Below, piece by piece: positions 37,916 to 49,290 of a stretch of 64,000 nucleotides of DNA. Source of the stretch: Anthopleura xanthogrammica (Eukaryota > Cnidaria > Anthozoa > Actiniaria > Actiniidae); the NCBI GenBank assembly GCA_964019055.1, contig OZ025224.1:749501-813500 (forward strand), read 5' to 3'. The position numbers and the translations under genes were made by a program. The notes below the pieces were generated by a model, which saw only the letters and a list, made by a program, of their open reading frames with translations, was not told the DNA's origin and made no database searches. How positions within the stretch are numbered: position 1 is the stretch's first letter; each line of letters opens with the position of its first letter.

Positions 37916-38419
37916 TTATTTTTCAAAGTATACGTCCATTATTGTCGAACTAATTCCAGTCAGTCTTCCAAGGAGCTGGCGTATTTCTTCGATAAATGTA
38001 GCTTTATAAGCCACATCGTCATGAATAAGCTTGGAGAGCTGTTTTTTAAGCATTTCTAACCCCTCGTAGACTTGCTGGAAGCATGGTACATCTGCTGTTA
38101 CTAAATTCTGCATTCGAAAATAGAAATCTCCGTGGATATCGTTTAATAAACGACTAATCTGTGAAGAAATTTCTTTGACATTTCTAACGTAAGGAACTCC
38201 TTGGTTATTCCGTGGAACTTTATCAAAATCATTCGCCCAGCCTTTTATACAAGTGATCAGGAACTCCAAATCCTGTTGCTGTTTTGCGAGTGAGCTTTCG
38301 AGTTTCTCTAGCTCCTTTATTCTTGAGGTGAGCTCGTTTTTTCGATCTTTCACTCGCTTGAAAGACATTTTCTTCTCGCTTATGCTTTCGAGGCCATTCA
38401 TGTAGACTGGAGGATCCAT
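37916..38419 (-). CDS. Small helical protein, novel paralogue family, member B
   Basis: Function unknown. 167 aa, single coding exon. The start at 38419 (MDPPVYMNGLESISEKKMSF) is chosen because a strong acceptor (attccag, exon edge 38426) lies 7 nt upstream and the homologous region begins after it; the longer open frame reaching 38515 would be intronic. Helical and charged: KQQQDLEFLITCIKGWANDF, then QGVPYVRNVKEIS, ADVPCFQQVYEGLEML, and a C-terminal EIRQLLGRLTGISSTI with final DVYFEK. The Gly-Val-Pro and Val-Pro spacings match members A and C. No signal peptide or membrane span. Upstream is an imperfect tandem duplication of about 140 bp. Confidence 0.8.
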   Translation of the reverse strand: MDPPVYMNGLESISEKKMSFKRVKDRKNELTSRIKELEKLESSLAKQQQDLEFLITCIKGWANDFDKVPRNNQGVPYVRNVKEISSQISRLLNDIHGDFYFRMQNLVTADVPCFQQVYEGLEMLKKQLSKLIHDDVAYKATFIEEIRQLLGRLTGISSTIMDVYFEK

Positions 38420-38570
38420 CTTAGGTCTGGAATTAAAATAGAAAAACTGTATAAGTCGTGAATAAAGAAGAAATATATAGAAATGGGAAGGGTTTGAAAA
38501 AAATGGGAAAAGCAAAAAAATGGTGGAAAAAATTCCATGTGCCAGTCACGTGACTTACACTGTATTTCAC

Positions 38571-38850
38571 CTCGATCTTAGCAAAAAATGTCGCACTCTC
38601 AGTCGCTCGCAGAAAACACTTAAGAATGAGTCAAAATAATGCTTGTACTTTTTTAAAATAAAAAGTAAAAACCAACCTTGAATTATTTATAATTGACTTG
38701 GTAATTGAGCATATAATCTTAGCAAAAAAGAAGTCGTACTCTTCTTCGTAGAAAAACAACTTTATAACGAGTTGAAACGTTTGTACTTATATTTTAAAGT
38801 CAAAAGTCAAAAAAAAATCAGCCTTGAAATATTTATAATTGAATTTCTAA
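38571..38850. repeat. Tandem duplication (~140 bp) upstream of gene B
   Basis: Two diverged head-to-tail copies, each with ATCTTAGCAAAAAA, a GTCGYACTC block, TTGTACTT and CCTTGAAWTATTTATAATTG. On the coding strand each copy contains an ATTATAAATA stretch that could act as a TATA-like element. The segment lies 150-430 bp upstream of gene B's ATG. Confidence 0.65.
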
Positions 38851-41787
38851 TTGTCTGGTTTCAGACTCGCTGTATGTTGAATTAGTCTCAGTCATACAGT
38901 GACAGCCAAGTTTAATTGAGATTCTACACTGAGAAAAGCGCTCATCATTAAAATTTCAAGAAAGTTATTACGCGAACAGTGGCTGGTAGGTCTTAAGATT
39001 TTGACACTCCGAAAATTTGGATATTCAAATGTCCTGTGGTTTTTATCTGGGGAGTCTATTCTCGACAGAAATTAAATAATATTATGAGAAAAAATGCTTC
39101 AAATTTGTATTGTTTTAGAGATCAAAAAAGGCGAAGAAATATTTTGACATATAGGTCTAAATTTGCAAAACAAGGTTGAAGCATTTTACAAATTATTGTC
39201 GTTCGACTTGTATAGAGATTTATAAAATGGATCGAATTCATATCTGAGAACATGTTAGCTTTGATTTTTAGCTAAATTTAACTTTATAAATTCGAATGAA
39301 AATTTAAAAATAGGAATTATGTAAAAAAAAATTGCCGAAAATCTTAAGTTGAGTGAGTAAATAAATTACGATTTCTCATTTACACAAAAAGAAATCATCT
39401 TCAGAGTTCTACTCTGCTACAACAGCTTTGGTACTCATTATGACTTATAAAATGTTCGAGCAATATGGTTAGATTCAAAGAAATATATATCAAGGTTAAG
39501 AAAAATTTTAGGTCACCCGAGCTGGTCGCTTTTATGCGAGGTATGGCTTCTTTTCTCACGGTGTAAACGCATCCACGCGCATATAATGTTCAAATTTGTA
39601 CAATACATTATGTCCAACATTTTAAGCAAAGATTCCACATTACAAGACAAATGATATAAGGGTTTTACTTACTCTTGAGGGATTTAGAGGCGTTGTCCTT
39701 GAGAAAACAAAATAAAACCAGCCCTTCGACTGCACACTTCAATCCAACGAGACGAATTCCAAAAACTACAAAATAGCGAACTGTCCAGCTGTTGACGGAG
39801 CCCTGGGGAGAGGGAGAACAGCGACACTCCCTTGTATTAACTGTATACATTAGCATATTCACCTATTCGTTAATAAATTAAAAGATTTTTTCATAATATC
39901 TTGAGGTATTTCACAGGGTTGCGTCAACTAAAAATAAATCCCCTTATCTCGCAGTACTTCCTCATTCTTTAAAATTTATTTCCCAATTTCGCAACCAACA
40001 ATGAAGACTTTGATCTGAAAAATATTTTTGATAAAGAAATGATAAACCACGAGTTCCGCCTATGAAGTCTGATTGGTTTTATTTCTAAATTGTGTTTATA
40101 AATGAAAAAATGTCTTCCTAAATGAAACCCAGTTCCGAAATATCTCGAAAACGTCAAACACAATTAACGATTTTAGAATTATTTTTCCTATTTTCCCTGT
40201 ATTTTAGTAATGCAAATTTGGCATATAGAGTCATGGTTGGAATTGCTTTTTATGAACGCAAATAAAATTTACAATTCTATATCCGCATTATTTGAAATTA
40301 GGATTGTTTTTACCTTTCAATAGATATTCATCTATACCACAAAAGCTCTCTTAAGCTGGGAATTCTCCATCATAAAGCTATGACAATCAAGCCGAATGCT
40401 TAGAACAAATAAACGTTCATGGGTCCTTTAATAAATACGAACTCAGAACTCGATGTTTGTGTGACGTTTAGGAAGTCACAGAGACTTTCTTTATATCTTT
40501 TTTTAACGAGCCTTTATTTAATACCATAGATGGGGATCGATGAACAGTTGAATTAGAGTGTGCTTGAATCTAATGAATTAAACATACCGGGTTACTTTCG
40601 AGCTCAGGCCAGACAAAATATTCGACGCGGGGTGTTGTCTTAATGCAATTCGACCTCGAAATCTCCCAGTAGAAGGAGCTACTATAGCTTTTTAGGTTCT
40701 GAAAATTTCGTCCGAAAATTCTGGTGAGTGAATTATATGATTTAACTGTCATTTTAGCCTTAAACTGCTTGCAAAATTAGGCGACGAAAAGGAATAATCT
40801 TAGCGAATTTTTTTGAGCGATATTCAAGATGCTACTAAAGACTGCTAGAAATTTGTCTAAATTTTGATAAACGTACGGTATAAAAGGGTTTTTTTTCGTT
40901 TTAGGTTTAACAGTAAAAGCGAAAAAGTGCACTTTTTACTCTCAAATCATAAATATTTCACATTTACTGGGTTTGAAGGCAAAAATGATTTTTGGGTTTA
41001 CTTTTATTTTGCAGTATTTTTGTTGCAAAAAATGAACGACAAATATTGGTAAATTGTTTGATATTCTATAAGTAAAATTTGCATGGTTTGCAATTTGTAA
41101 AACTGATCAGTTCAATCGTTTCCATATTTAATTTTAGGGCTTCGATTTTTTCCCCTTCCTTTCAAAATTTGGCTTTTTCTTTTTATTATATGTGCTAATG
41201 ATTATACTAAAATATATTAATAATAGTCAGGATAATAATAGTATATAGATATATTCCCCGAGAAAAGCATGGTGTACTAAGATGTTGAATTAGTATGTAA
41301 AAAGCTGTTTTTTAAGGTGTTATGTAAATAATTCTTGTCTATTCGTTTGCCTTTTTTATTTCCGTTTGCTTTCTATTAAATTTTTTTTAAACATTTATTC
41401 TAAATTTTATTTTAATTTACGAGTCTAAAATCCCCCTGAATTCGAAAAAGTCTTACAATAGCTTCATAGAATTATTCATGAATTATCTGTAAAGATAATT
41501 TTTTTTAGAGCTAGACAAAATGTGAAGTAGTCTGATTAGTAACGCAAGCAAGAGAAGGCTTACTAAAAACCATCAAGTATAAGCAACCCCGATAATGAAA
41601 TTATATTTTCATGTATTCCAATAATTATGGTGTTAATTAAGTCAGTAAGCTAAAAATTAAGACTATTATGTTTTCGTATAATAGAAACGCCCTGAGAGTT
41701 AGGCCAACTCAGTGGCTCTAGTCCTCTAGTAACTATCGTTAGCTGAATTTACTGAAGATTTTTTAAATCGATTATTTTGTCGCAATA
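38851..41787. other. AT-rich region between paralogues B and C
   Basis: About 3 kb without a supportable gene or strong repeat. Short open frames lack coding character. Presumably contains the upstream untranslated exons and promoter of gene C (+), and possibly of gene B (-). Confidence 0.4.
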
Positions 41788-42010
41788 GACCTCTTTATTT
41801 TGAGCGTAATGTTTCCCCATTTCAGACCGTGTCATTCTCTTTTCCCCATTTCAGACCATGTGTCATTCTCTTGAGTATCATTTCTTTGTTTAACTGTTGC
41901 ACATGAGAAGACACATGAATATGGATTCTACTCTTACAAAGAATCTTATTCTCAAGAGAATGACACGTGGTCTGAAATGGGAAATCGATTACACCCAAGG
42001 AAAAGAGGTC
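41788..42010. mobile_element. MITE family 1, copy b
   Basis: About 223 bp. Left end GACCTCTTTATTTTGAGCGT, right end ACACCCAAGGAAAAGAGGTC. The sub-terminal TTCAGACC-GTGTCATTCTC block is duplicated at the left end, making this copy longer. It ends 110 bp before gene C's ATG, so it lies in gene C's 5'UTR intron or promoter. Confidence 0.85.
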
Positions 42011-42119
42011 ATGAGGGAAAGGGTATGCGAGGGGAGGTGTTTGTGGAAAGTTCTCATTTTGAATGTATTTGATTCTCTTGTTTGTTCTTCAAGCAGATTA
42101 CATTTTGGATTGCAATAAA

Positions 42120-42662
42120 ATGTCCGCAGCAGAGCAGTCCTTGTCACCATGCTACCGTCTGCCACCAACGACAGGGGGAGGCCTGGAATCTCGTACAGCC
42201 ATGTCCATGAAGATGATCGAAACTCACAAAAATGGACTACAAAAGATAGTCAGTGGTCTGGATAGACGAGTCGTTCCCTTACAACGCCAAAAAGAAGATC
42301 TGCAGCTAGTTTTGAACACAGTTAACAACTGGGTCCAGGGCCTTAATGATACAGAGCGATGGAACAGTGGGGTACCAATCCTCCGCTCGGCCAAAGAAAA
42401 CTGCGACGACCTGATAACGCCTTTTCTTAATGACAGTGAGAGCGACTTCAACCAGGCTGTCTTTAGACTGGGTAGCGCGGAGATTCCGGGCTTTGCGCAT
42501 GCGCAAAAGCTCCTTAAATCCATTCGCCACGAAATTAGGGTGATTTTTGAGAAAGAAAGCACGTTCAATGGAAAGTTTGTCGAAGATGTTCGTGTTTTAA
42601 TGGGGCAAGTTACAGGCATCGTTAGCGCTATTCTAGGGCTTTATTATCAGACTAATAATTAA
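42120..42662 (+). CDS. Small helical protein, novel paralogue family, member C
   Basis: Function unknown. 180 aa, single coding exon. The ATG at 42120 lies 23 nt inside an exon that begins at 42097 after a cag acceptor, again implying a 5'UTR intron; the upstream ATG at 42063 would fall in that intron. It has an N-terminal extension of about 25 residues relative to member B, then the shared core: QRQKEDLQLVLNTVNNWVQG, SGVPILRSAKENCDDL, AEIPGFAHAQKLLKSI, and EDVRVLMGQVTGIVSAILGL just before the end. Opposite strand to A and B. A polyadenylation signal AATAAA is at 42808-42813. No signal peptide or membrane span; likely cytosolic. Confidence 0.8.
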   Translation: MSAAEQSLSPCYRLPPTTGGGLESRTAMSMKMIETHKNGLQKIVSGLDRRVVPLQRQKEDLQLVLNTVNNWVQGLNDTERWNSGVPILRSAKENCDDLITPFLNDSESDFNQAVFRLGSAEIPGFAHAQKLLKSIRHEIRVIFEKESTFNGKFVEDVRVLMGQVTGIVSAILGLYYQTNN

Positions 42663-42867
42663 CATAGCAGATTTAAAAAAAAAACATTTTATCACAAATT
42701 GTTATCGTTCTGGGTGGAGACCAGAAAGAGCGCAGGCTCATATATAAGTCAAGAATGTGGGAAGCAAGTAAGGTTAATTTGAGATTAAACATATTACAAT
42801 TAAAGTAAATAAAATATATGGCAAAATACAATAAATCATTTTGAGAACTACTTATTATATTCTCCTC

Positions 42868-43030
42868 ATGGGGGAGATATGGATATTTTCTGCAACTACA
42901 CAATATACCCTCCTCAGACCCTCCCCACCCCTTGGAAATTCCAATCCCCCTCCATGGGGGAGGTATGGATATTTTCTGGAAGTACACAATATACCCTCCT
43001 CAGGCCCTCCCCACCCTTTGGAAATTGCAA
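42868..43030 (+). repeat. Two tandem copies of the GGTATGGATATTTTCTGG repeat
   Basis: A unit of about 85 bp (GGGGGAGATATGGATATTTT... CACAATATACCCTCCTCAG... CCCTCCCCACC) occurs twice head to tail downstream of gene C. A related single copy is at about 27230-27365 in the other orientation. Confidence 0.8.
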
Positions 43031-43102
43031 TGTTTGGGCAAAATCAAAGAAGAAATATGCTTATACTTTTTGTCTTACTTGGAAAATTCTCTCTAGTAAA
43101 GT

Positions 43103-43692
43103 CAAATGAAACCACTTGGCCAAGTCATGGATGTTCTTGTTGTTTATTGACATGCTGTAATCAAGACATCACTACACTGTCAATCAAACACACACACATA
43201 TCAATCGTTCACAATATATAATACATCTGTAATTACATGACTAATATACACACAGATAACTAACAACAATAAGAGGTTGGTGTTTATTGTACGTTTTCAA
43301 CAACTGAGTAGAGGTTTTCAACCATCACATGACGGTAGCCATGTTGGATGACAACAACAATAAAACCTGGAATCACTTCATATTAATTAGAAAGAATTCA
43401 ATTCCACAGAGTAAAGAGATTCTATAGTTCTGCCATCTTACATTGGCGCTGGCGCATGATCTTGTAATAATTATTATACTATACGTCCAATATCACCAAA
43501 CATCCAATAAAAATACATCAAAAATTGAGGCATGGGAATATTTCCCGTGAAGAAATCACCTGTCATTAATCAATTATATAATACTATATAATACCATGCT
43601 TTTAGCTAACAGAGTACCAGTAATTGAATAAATTAAGCCAAATCAACCAGTGTTTCTTAAAACAAAAGAAGACTTTGGACACATAAGGATAT
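43103..43692. other. Intergenic region between gene C and MLF
   Basis: Convergent intergenic space containing the MLF 3'UTR. No gene seen. A CACACACA run at about 43189 is short. Confidence 0.4.
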
Positions 43693-46600
43693 TTATTTAT
43701 GAACATCTGAGGGTTTAGTCCAGGCTGGGTCTTGGGGTGTGTCTCTGTTGACTGGGCAGCTTTGTACACGGACCCTCCTTGAGCGGTCATGTTCCTCATG
43801 GCGTCTTTCTCTTTCTCTTTCAGCTCTTTCTCTGCGTTGTCCATGTCTTCTCTGAATTGGCTCTGATACACAAGATATTAATAAGATTTGCATGAGTGCT
43901 TGTTTTTATTTTTTTATTTTGATACATTGTTTCATGACAGTTAACTCCCTTTTTTCCTCCCCTATCCCCCCCCCCCCCCCCCCCCCCACAAATAAATATT
44001 AAACACTTATTTCCAGGGACCAATTATTAAGGGGAACAGTATGTTTTGTGGTCCTAAGACAGCAATGTTTCCCTTGGCTTTGCATCATAAGTATCATCTT
44101 CTCGGGACCACAAAACACACTGATTTCCAAAGGTGGATCATTCCATAAGAAAGCATCGCATTACTTGTACCATACAGTATAAATATCAGCTACCTTCAAT
44201 AGCTCTGTGCCTTGGTCGTTCTCTCTGTCTATCACTTAGTGTGTGTGTTCTAGATCTTGTTCTTTCTTCCCATTCTTGGTTAAATCTGTTCACATCCTCT
44301 GCAAATGAAAACAAGAGAGAATGAAAAATGGAAAAGGGAATGACGAAAAGGGAGCTCTGCTAACTACATGTGGCATGGTACACACATCAATCTAGACTAA
44401 TATGTAATATCAATTGTTCAAGTTCAAAAACTTTAAAGTTTTATTGATACCCTGAAACAACCTCTGGTCAGATCAAAGTCCGGGCATGCATGGCCAACCC
44501 ACAGATCAAACCCTGAACCAACCTCAGGGCTAATTAAAGTCAGGGAACGGGAAGCTTACAGATCAAACCCTGAAACAACTTCTGGGCTGCTCTAAGTCAT
44601 GGCATTGCTAACTCACAGATTAAATTAGAATTTAGAATGTTGAGTTTTGTGGAAGGAGGAAAACCAAAGAACCTGGAGAAAAACCTTTCAATCAAGGGGG
44701 AGACACCTAACAAACACATGTGATGCTGAGTCTGGGAATCAAACCCAGGACCCCAGAGGTGAACTCAGGCAAGTTCATTACAATTCAAACTCACCTTCTT
44801 CCATGTTGATGAAGTCTTGCTTTCTCTCTTCTTCTCCTGTCCTTTTATTCTGGGAGCGCTCCATTACTCGACCTCTGTCACCTGCAAGAGCACAAGATTG
44901 GATCACTTTAGCCTGTGAGCAATCCCAGTATTTCTTTTGGTCACTGTTTAGTTTTTGCTTTGATTAACTTTGCCTAGTGAGGATAAGTAACTAGTGTAAT
45001 AAATCTTACCGATGTGATGTCCAATGGCCATTCTGTTTAAACCTGTCTCAGAGTCCCTCACAGCGTGCTGGGTTTCTTTTACCTGTTAACATGGCGAAAA
45101 AGAATGACTCTAAGCGATCTATAATAATTATGTTAAAAACAAACAAACTTGCAGAAAAACACCTATTCTATTGATACTATGAAGGAACCTCTGAACTGAT
45201 TTACAGCACAACGCGTAAAAGTATGACCACTTTTAATGTATTCGCATACTTCTATGCACTGGCTTTTTGCTGCCAAACGAGCTTTACACGCCTTATTTGG
45301 TAAAACAAGACAGCTTCTCATCAAAATCCTGTGCATAGAAGTATGTGAATACATTAAAAGTGGTCATACTTTTGCGCGTCGCGCTGTAATACCAATATCA
45401 AAGTTGTAAGATTGAAGTGAATCATTATATGGGGAAAATCCTCAAGATGTCCAGCTTATGATATTTATTTTTTCAAATATGACCAGTCAACATGTCCGTT
45501 CAAAACCATATTTGACCTGTCAAGTACCAAATTTGGCCGTACATTGACCATTGACCATTGACCATTGACCATTGACCATTGACCATTGACCATTGACCGG
45601 CCATTATTTTGAGCCCTGCATCATCATGGCAGTGTATTGCTTGATTTCCCGGTTGCAACTGTTGTCTCCATAAGCACATAGCAATGAAAACAGTGCCAGT
45701 GCCTAATTGCCAGTGATGATATTATTATACTTGCTTCCCATTGAATACTTTTGACATTGGCCTTGACAACATGCACATTTCAACAACAAAACTTCTGTCA
45801 TACCAAACTCAACTGAGAAGCATAGTATCATAACTCACCCCACCAGGAGCCTGCTTAGTAGTTTTGTGAGCCTGATAGTACTTAGGCTCTCCTCTGCCAT
45901 CACTGGAATAGCTCATTACAGAGGACTGGGAGTATGAATAGCTATTTGGGTCATCAGCTGCTCTTTGCTGTCAAGAAAATGGTTAAGATGAGTAAAAGGT
46001 ATACTCTATATTATGGGCATAAACTTCACCTTACTAATAATGATACTATGGATCATACTTGGTATCCATTTGATAATTTTCATCCCTACAACTTATCAAA
46101 AGAATGCTGACCCATGGAGAAAGAAATGCAGCATAAAACATGGATGTTTGTGGACAGAGTTGTAGACATTTTATTGCTTGACCATGACATGTTTTTCTAG
46201 AGTGAAAAAAAAAACCTTCAGTGACTTCCATAGTGCTCTTTCCATTTCTGGGCTTCATTTTGACACAACTGCTTTGTTTCAGGGAAAGAGGGTCATGTGA
46301 ACTACTAAGCACTATAAGAGCCCTAACAGACAATATGCCTTATTTTCCTGTGGTGCAATGTTGTCTCATTACAGACTGAGTGTCATTCCCAAGAGTATCA
46401 TTTCTTTGTTTAACAGTTGCGCATGAGAAGACACATGAATATGGATATAACTCAAACAAAGAATCTTATTCTCAAGAGAATGACACATGGTCTGAAATAG
46501 GAAAACATTGCAAAACAATGAATAAGGTCTATTGATGAAGTTTATGGAAGAAAATGTAAATGTTACTTACAAACTGTTGTCCCATGTTCCCAAACATGCT

Positions 46601-48528
46601 GTTCATGTTTGCAAACATTCCTCCAAACATGTCTCTTGGAGCTAGATCCATTCTGTCTCTCCTGTCCCTGCCGCCTCTTTGATCATCAAGTCTATCATTA
46701 CTCCTGTTTGTGTCTCTCTGTTGTGGTCCTGGCAGGGCAAATGGACTCATGAACGGATCAAAGGGTTGATCAAAACCATTAAACATACCAAATGTTTGTC
46801 TCATCCTCTCATGATGTTCTCTACCATGAAAAGAAGAAATAATCTATTAAGAATTGGCTGTTGTATCACAGCGTAGGACACTCACAACAGAGCTTAATGC
46901 TCCAATTACTGTGAAACCCAGGATTGAATTGGAATTTTGAAGTTGATTTTTAAGGAAGGAGGAAAACCAGAGAACCATAAGAAAAACCCTTGAAGCACAG
47001 GAGAGAATCAACTGACAACTCTACTCACATTAGACATACGAAAGTAGATACTGTAGTTATAGACACAAGTCAATTATTACTAATTTATTTTTTGAATCAA
47101 GGGTGGTATTCAACTAGCCTTCAAACCCAGGAGTTGCATGTGAGTTGAGTTTGTTGCAACTCTCCCTTGATTCAAGAGTTATTCTCTCCAGTTTTCCTCC
47201 CTCTAAAACAAAAAAATTTCCCAAGCTTTCCCGAAGAATATAGCATTATTAGGAGTACCACTACATGCCCCCCCCCTTTTCCCCAGATGGTAGTGTGGCC
47301 CAGCAAGCTAGTCTACCCCAGTAACTTCCTAGTACCTAGTTATAGAGTTGTTTTCGTGTGAGTGGGAAACATACTCTACTGACTTACAGCATGTACATGG
47401 TATGACATATGTAACATTGAAATGGCTTCTCACAAGAATGTTTATCATGAGTTGGAAACATATGGTACGTACTTACACTAGCATGTACATGTTACAACAC
47501 GCTGTAACATTGAAATGGCTTCTCACAAGAATGTTTATCATGAGTTGGAAACATATGGTACGGACTTACACTAGCATGTACATGTTACAACACGCTGTAA
47601 CATTGAAATGGCTTCACATTGTCTTCCATTAATTCATCCAATCACAACACGCTACAGTAGGCTACACATCTGCCATATCCTAATCACACAAAAACTATTC
47701 TACAGTTGGAATTAGTCAATTTTGACAAAGGAAATCAGCCAGTTGACAAGGCCAGGAGGGTTAACTGTGCCAGTGGAATAAATCAGCCATGATGTGATTG
47801 AAGAGAATTCTTTAATTGCACGTTATGTCATTGCGGTCACGTAACAAAAGACTTCTCATAAACATCCATTGTTCATACCACCAACATGGCTGCCATGTCT
47901 TCGTCATTTGACTCTCTTAAGAATGTGTGCAACCCATTAATTTGTTGTCTCTATAATCAGACCAGTAAATTTTCATATCATTCTAGCCAACAAGGGTTAT
48001 ATAAACGTCGTATTTGAATACATGGCTAAGGACGTGCAAATGTGCATGGGCTGTAAATGTAGATAATAATGGAAGGACCCACAGAGAAAACACTGCTGAA
48101 CTAGACCTAATAAACATCTTTAGAGCTACAAAACAGATTTTTTAGAAAACCTTGCAGTTATTTGTGTAAAAAGGCTTTAAAATTTAGACTTTCAATACAA
48201 GGAAACAGATCGATTTAGACACGAGAAAACATGGTGCACAAGGTAAAAAGATGAAAATAAACAAGAGCAACTGGTCTTACAATAACCTGTTGACAAACTG
48301 AATTTCGACCAGACGTTTGTACATATAATACTACATATCTTTACTAATAAAAATTAAAAGTTTGTCTTGTGTTTTTAGGATATTTTACTCAACAAACTTC
48401 ATCATGTGAGGTCTTCATCATTATTTGGTCAAAAAATATATATATTATTCTAGAAAAGAACAATTCTTGGACTACACGTACCTGAAAAACGGATCTTCTT
48501 CAAACTGACGAAAACTGTTCCCAAACAT
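43693..48528 (-). CDS. MLF: Myeloid leukemia factor (MLF1/MLF2 family)
   Basis: Seven coding exons: 48482-48528, 46571-46820, 45839-45967, 45010-45082, 44795-44881, 44194-44298, 43693-43862. The total is 861 nt, 286 aa, phases consistent; vertebrate MLF1 is about 268 aa. The N-terminus is MFGNSFRQFEEDPFFR, followed by a Met/Phe/Gly-rich part (MFGGMFANMNSMFGNMG). The MLF core is YSYSQSSVMSYSSDGRGEPK, YYQAHKTTKQAPGG, VKETQHAVRDSETGLNRMAI, GHHIGDRGRVMERSQNKRTG and DVNRFNQEWEERTRSR. The C-terminus is Arg/Glu-rich (RRERAERERERRHEEHDRSR). MLF proteins shuttle between nucleus and cytoplasm and associate with 14-3-3, transcription factors and protein aggregates. Converges on gene C. The introns hold a SINE and two MITEs. 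Confidence 0.95.
44447..44775 (-). repeat. tRNA-derived SINE copy with three tail modules
   Basis: Minus-oriented. The tail carries three successive modules based on CCTGAAACAACCTCTGG... GATCAAAGTC...CACAGATCAA, then TTAGAATGTTGAGTTTTGTG, the GAGGAAAACCAAAGAACCTG body and a head containing GGGAATCAAACCCAGGACCC (reverse of the B-box region). It sits in an MLF intron 20 bp from a coding exon. Confidence 0.75.
45201..45389. mobile_element. MITE family 2: near-perfect palindrome with ~60-bp arms
   Basis: About 189 bp. Left arm TTACAGCACAACGCGTAAAA, continuing GTATGACCACTTTTAATGTA; the right arm is its reverse complement with about four mismatches, ending GTCGCGCTGTAA. The central spacer is about 70 bp. 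In an MLF intron. Confidence 0.85.
45541..45600. repeat. Seven-bp tandem repeat (TTGACCA)n
   Basis: About eight perfect copies of TTGACCA in an MLF intron, preceded by diverged related sequence (GACCTGTC, GGCCGTACATTGACC). Confidence 0.9.
46335..46532. mobile_element. MITE family 1, copy c
   Basis: About 198 bp in an MLF intron. The core TTGCGCATGAGAAGACACAT and the inner arms (GTGTCATTCCCAAGAGTATC / TCTCAAGAGAATGACACATG) match copies a and b. The outer ends are diverged (TTATTTTCCTGTGGTGCAAT). Confidence 0.8.
46888..47215. repeat. SINE-derived fragments in MLF intron 1
   Basis: A minus-oriented fragment at about 46888-47040 (CAGGATTGAATTGGAATTTT; GGAGGAAAACCAGAGAACC) and a plus-oriented one at about 47098-47215 (ACTCTCCCTTGATTCAAGAG; TCCAGTTTTCCTCCCTCT) belong to the same SINE family. 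Confidence 0.55.
47360..47625. repeat. Tandem repeat, ~93 bp unit, ~2.7 copies
   Basis: Units containing ACATTGAAATGGCTTCTCAC, AAGAATGTTTATCATGAGTT, GGAAACATATGGTACG and CATGTACATGTTACAACACG. The last two copies are almost identical. In MLF intron 1. Confidence 0.85.
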
Positions 48529-49106
48529 CTCGATAAATTCCGTTATTTTTCGTCCAAAAAAACAATAAGATTCTTACTCCTGTTGGAAAAATAAATAATT
48601 TTGAATGATGTAAATGTAAACCAGCATGTGCAACGACTAATTATCGATTACATTATGTAACCGTAACCATAGTAACACGACTGGTATTACAATATTACCG
48701 AGTGCGCTACGAAATGTTGACGAAGTTTGTTTATCGTGAAGAGTTGCGAACGATTCCGTCTCGTTTCGTCATTATTTTTGTTTATTTCCCCCTTAAATTT
48801 CAAAAGATACTGTTCCTTACCTTATGTTAATCACGGAGGCTTTGAATTTCAGCGATTTGAACTTTCTATTTTTGGGTTTATGTAATCTTTGATGTGCTGC
48901 GCTCTCGATGAAATGATTATGGATTTTAGTGTGCGACGTCATTTATATAGACCTTTCAGAAGAATGTTCTAGAATATTCTAGAATAAATTTTTTTTTGCC
49001 TAAGCAAACAATGAGCTTCGTGCAATACGACACGTCGCTAAACTGTCAAGGTCCCCCATTTTCTCCTAAATATCCTCCTAATTAAATATCCTCCTAAATA
49101 TTTCTT

Positions 49107-49203
49107 CCTTCCTTCCTTCCTTCCTTCCTTCCTTCCTTCCTTCCTTCCTTCCTTCCTTCCTTCCTTCCTTCCTTCCTTCCTTCCTTCCTTCCTTCCTTCC
49201 TTC

Positions 49204-49290
<87 letters not shown>

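Noticed and set aside
38420..38515. N-terminal extension of paralogue B
   Set aside because: Lies upstream of a clear splice acceptor and has no similarity to the other members.
42224..42619. 131-codon minus-strand frame
   Set aside because: Antisense shadow of gene C, with no counterpart opposite genes A and B.
47348..47632. 94-codon frame with a 31-residue internal repeat
   Set aside because: The repeat is the 93-bp tandem array in MLF intron 1; the period is divisible by three only by chance, and there is no start context or splice support.
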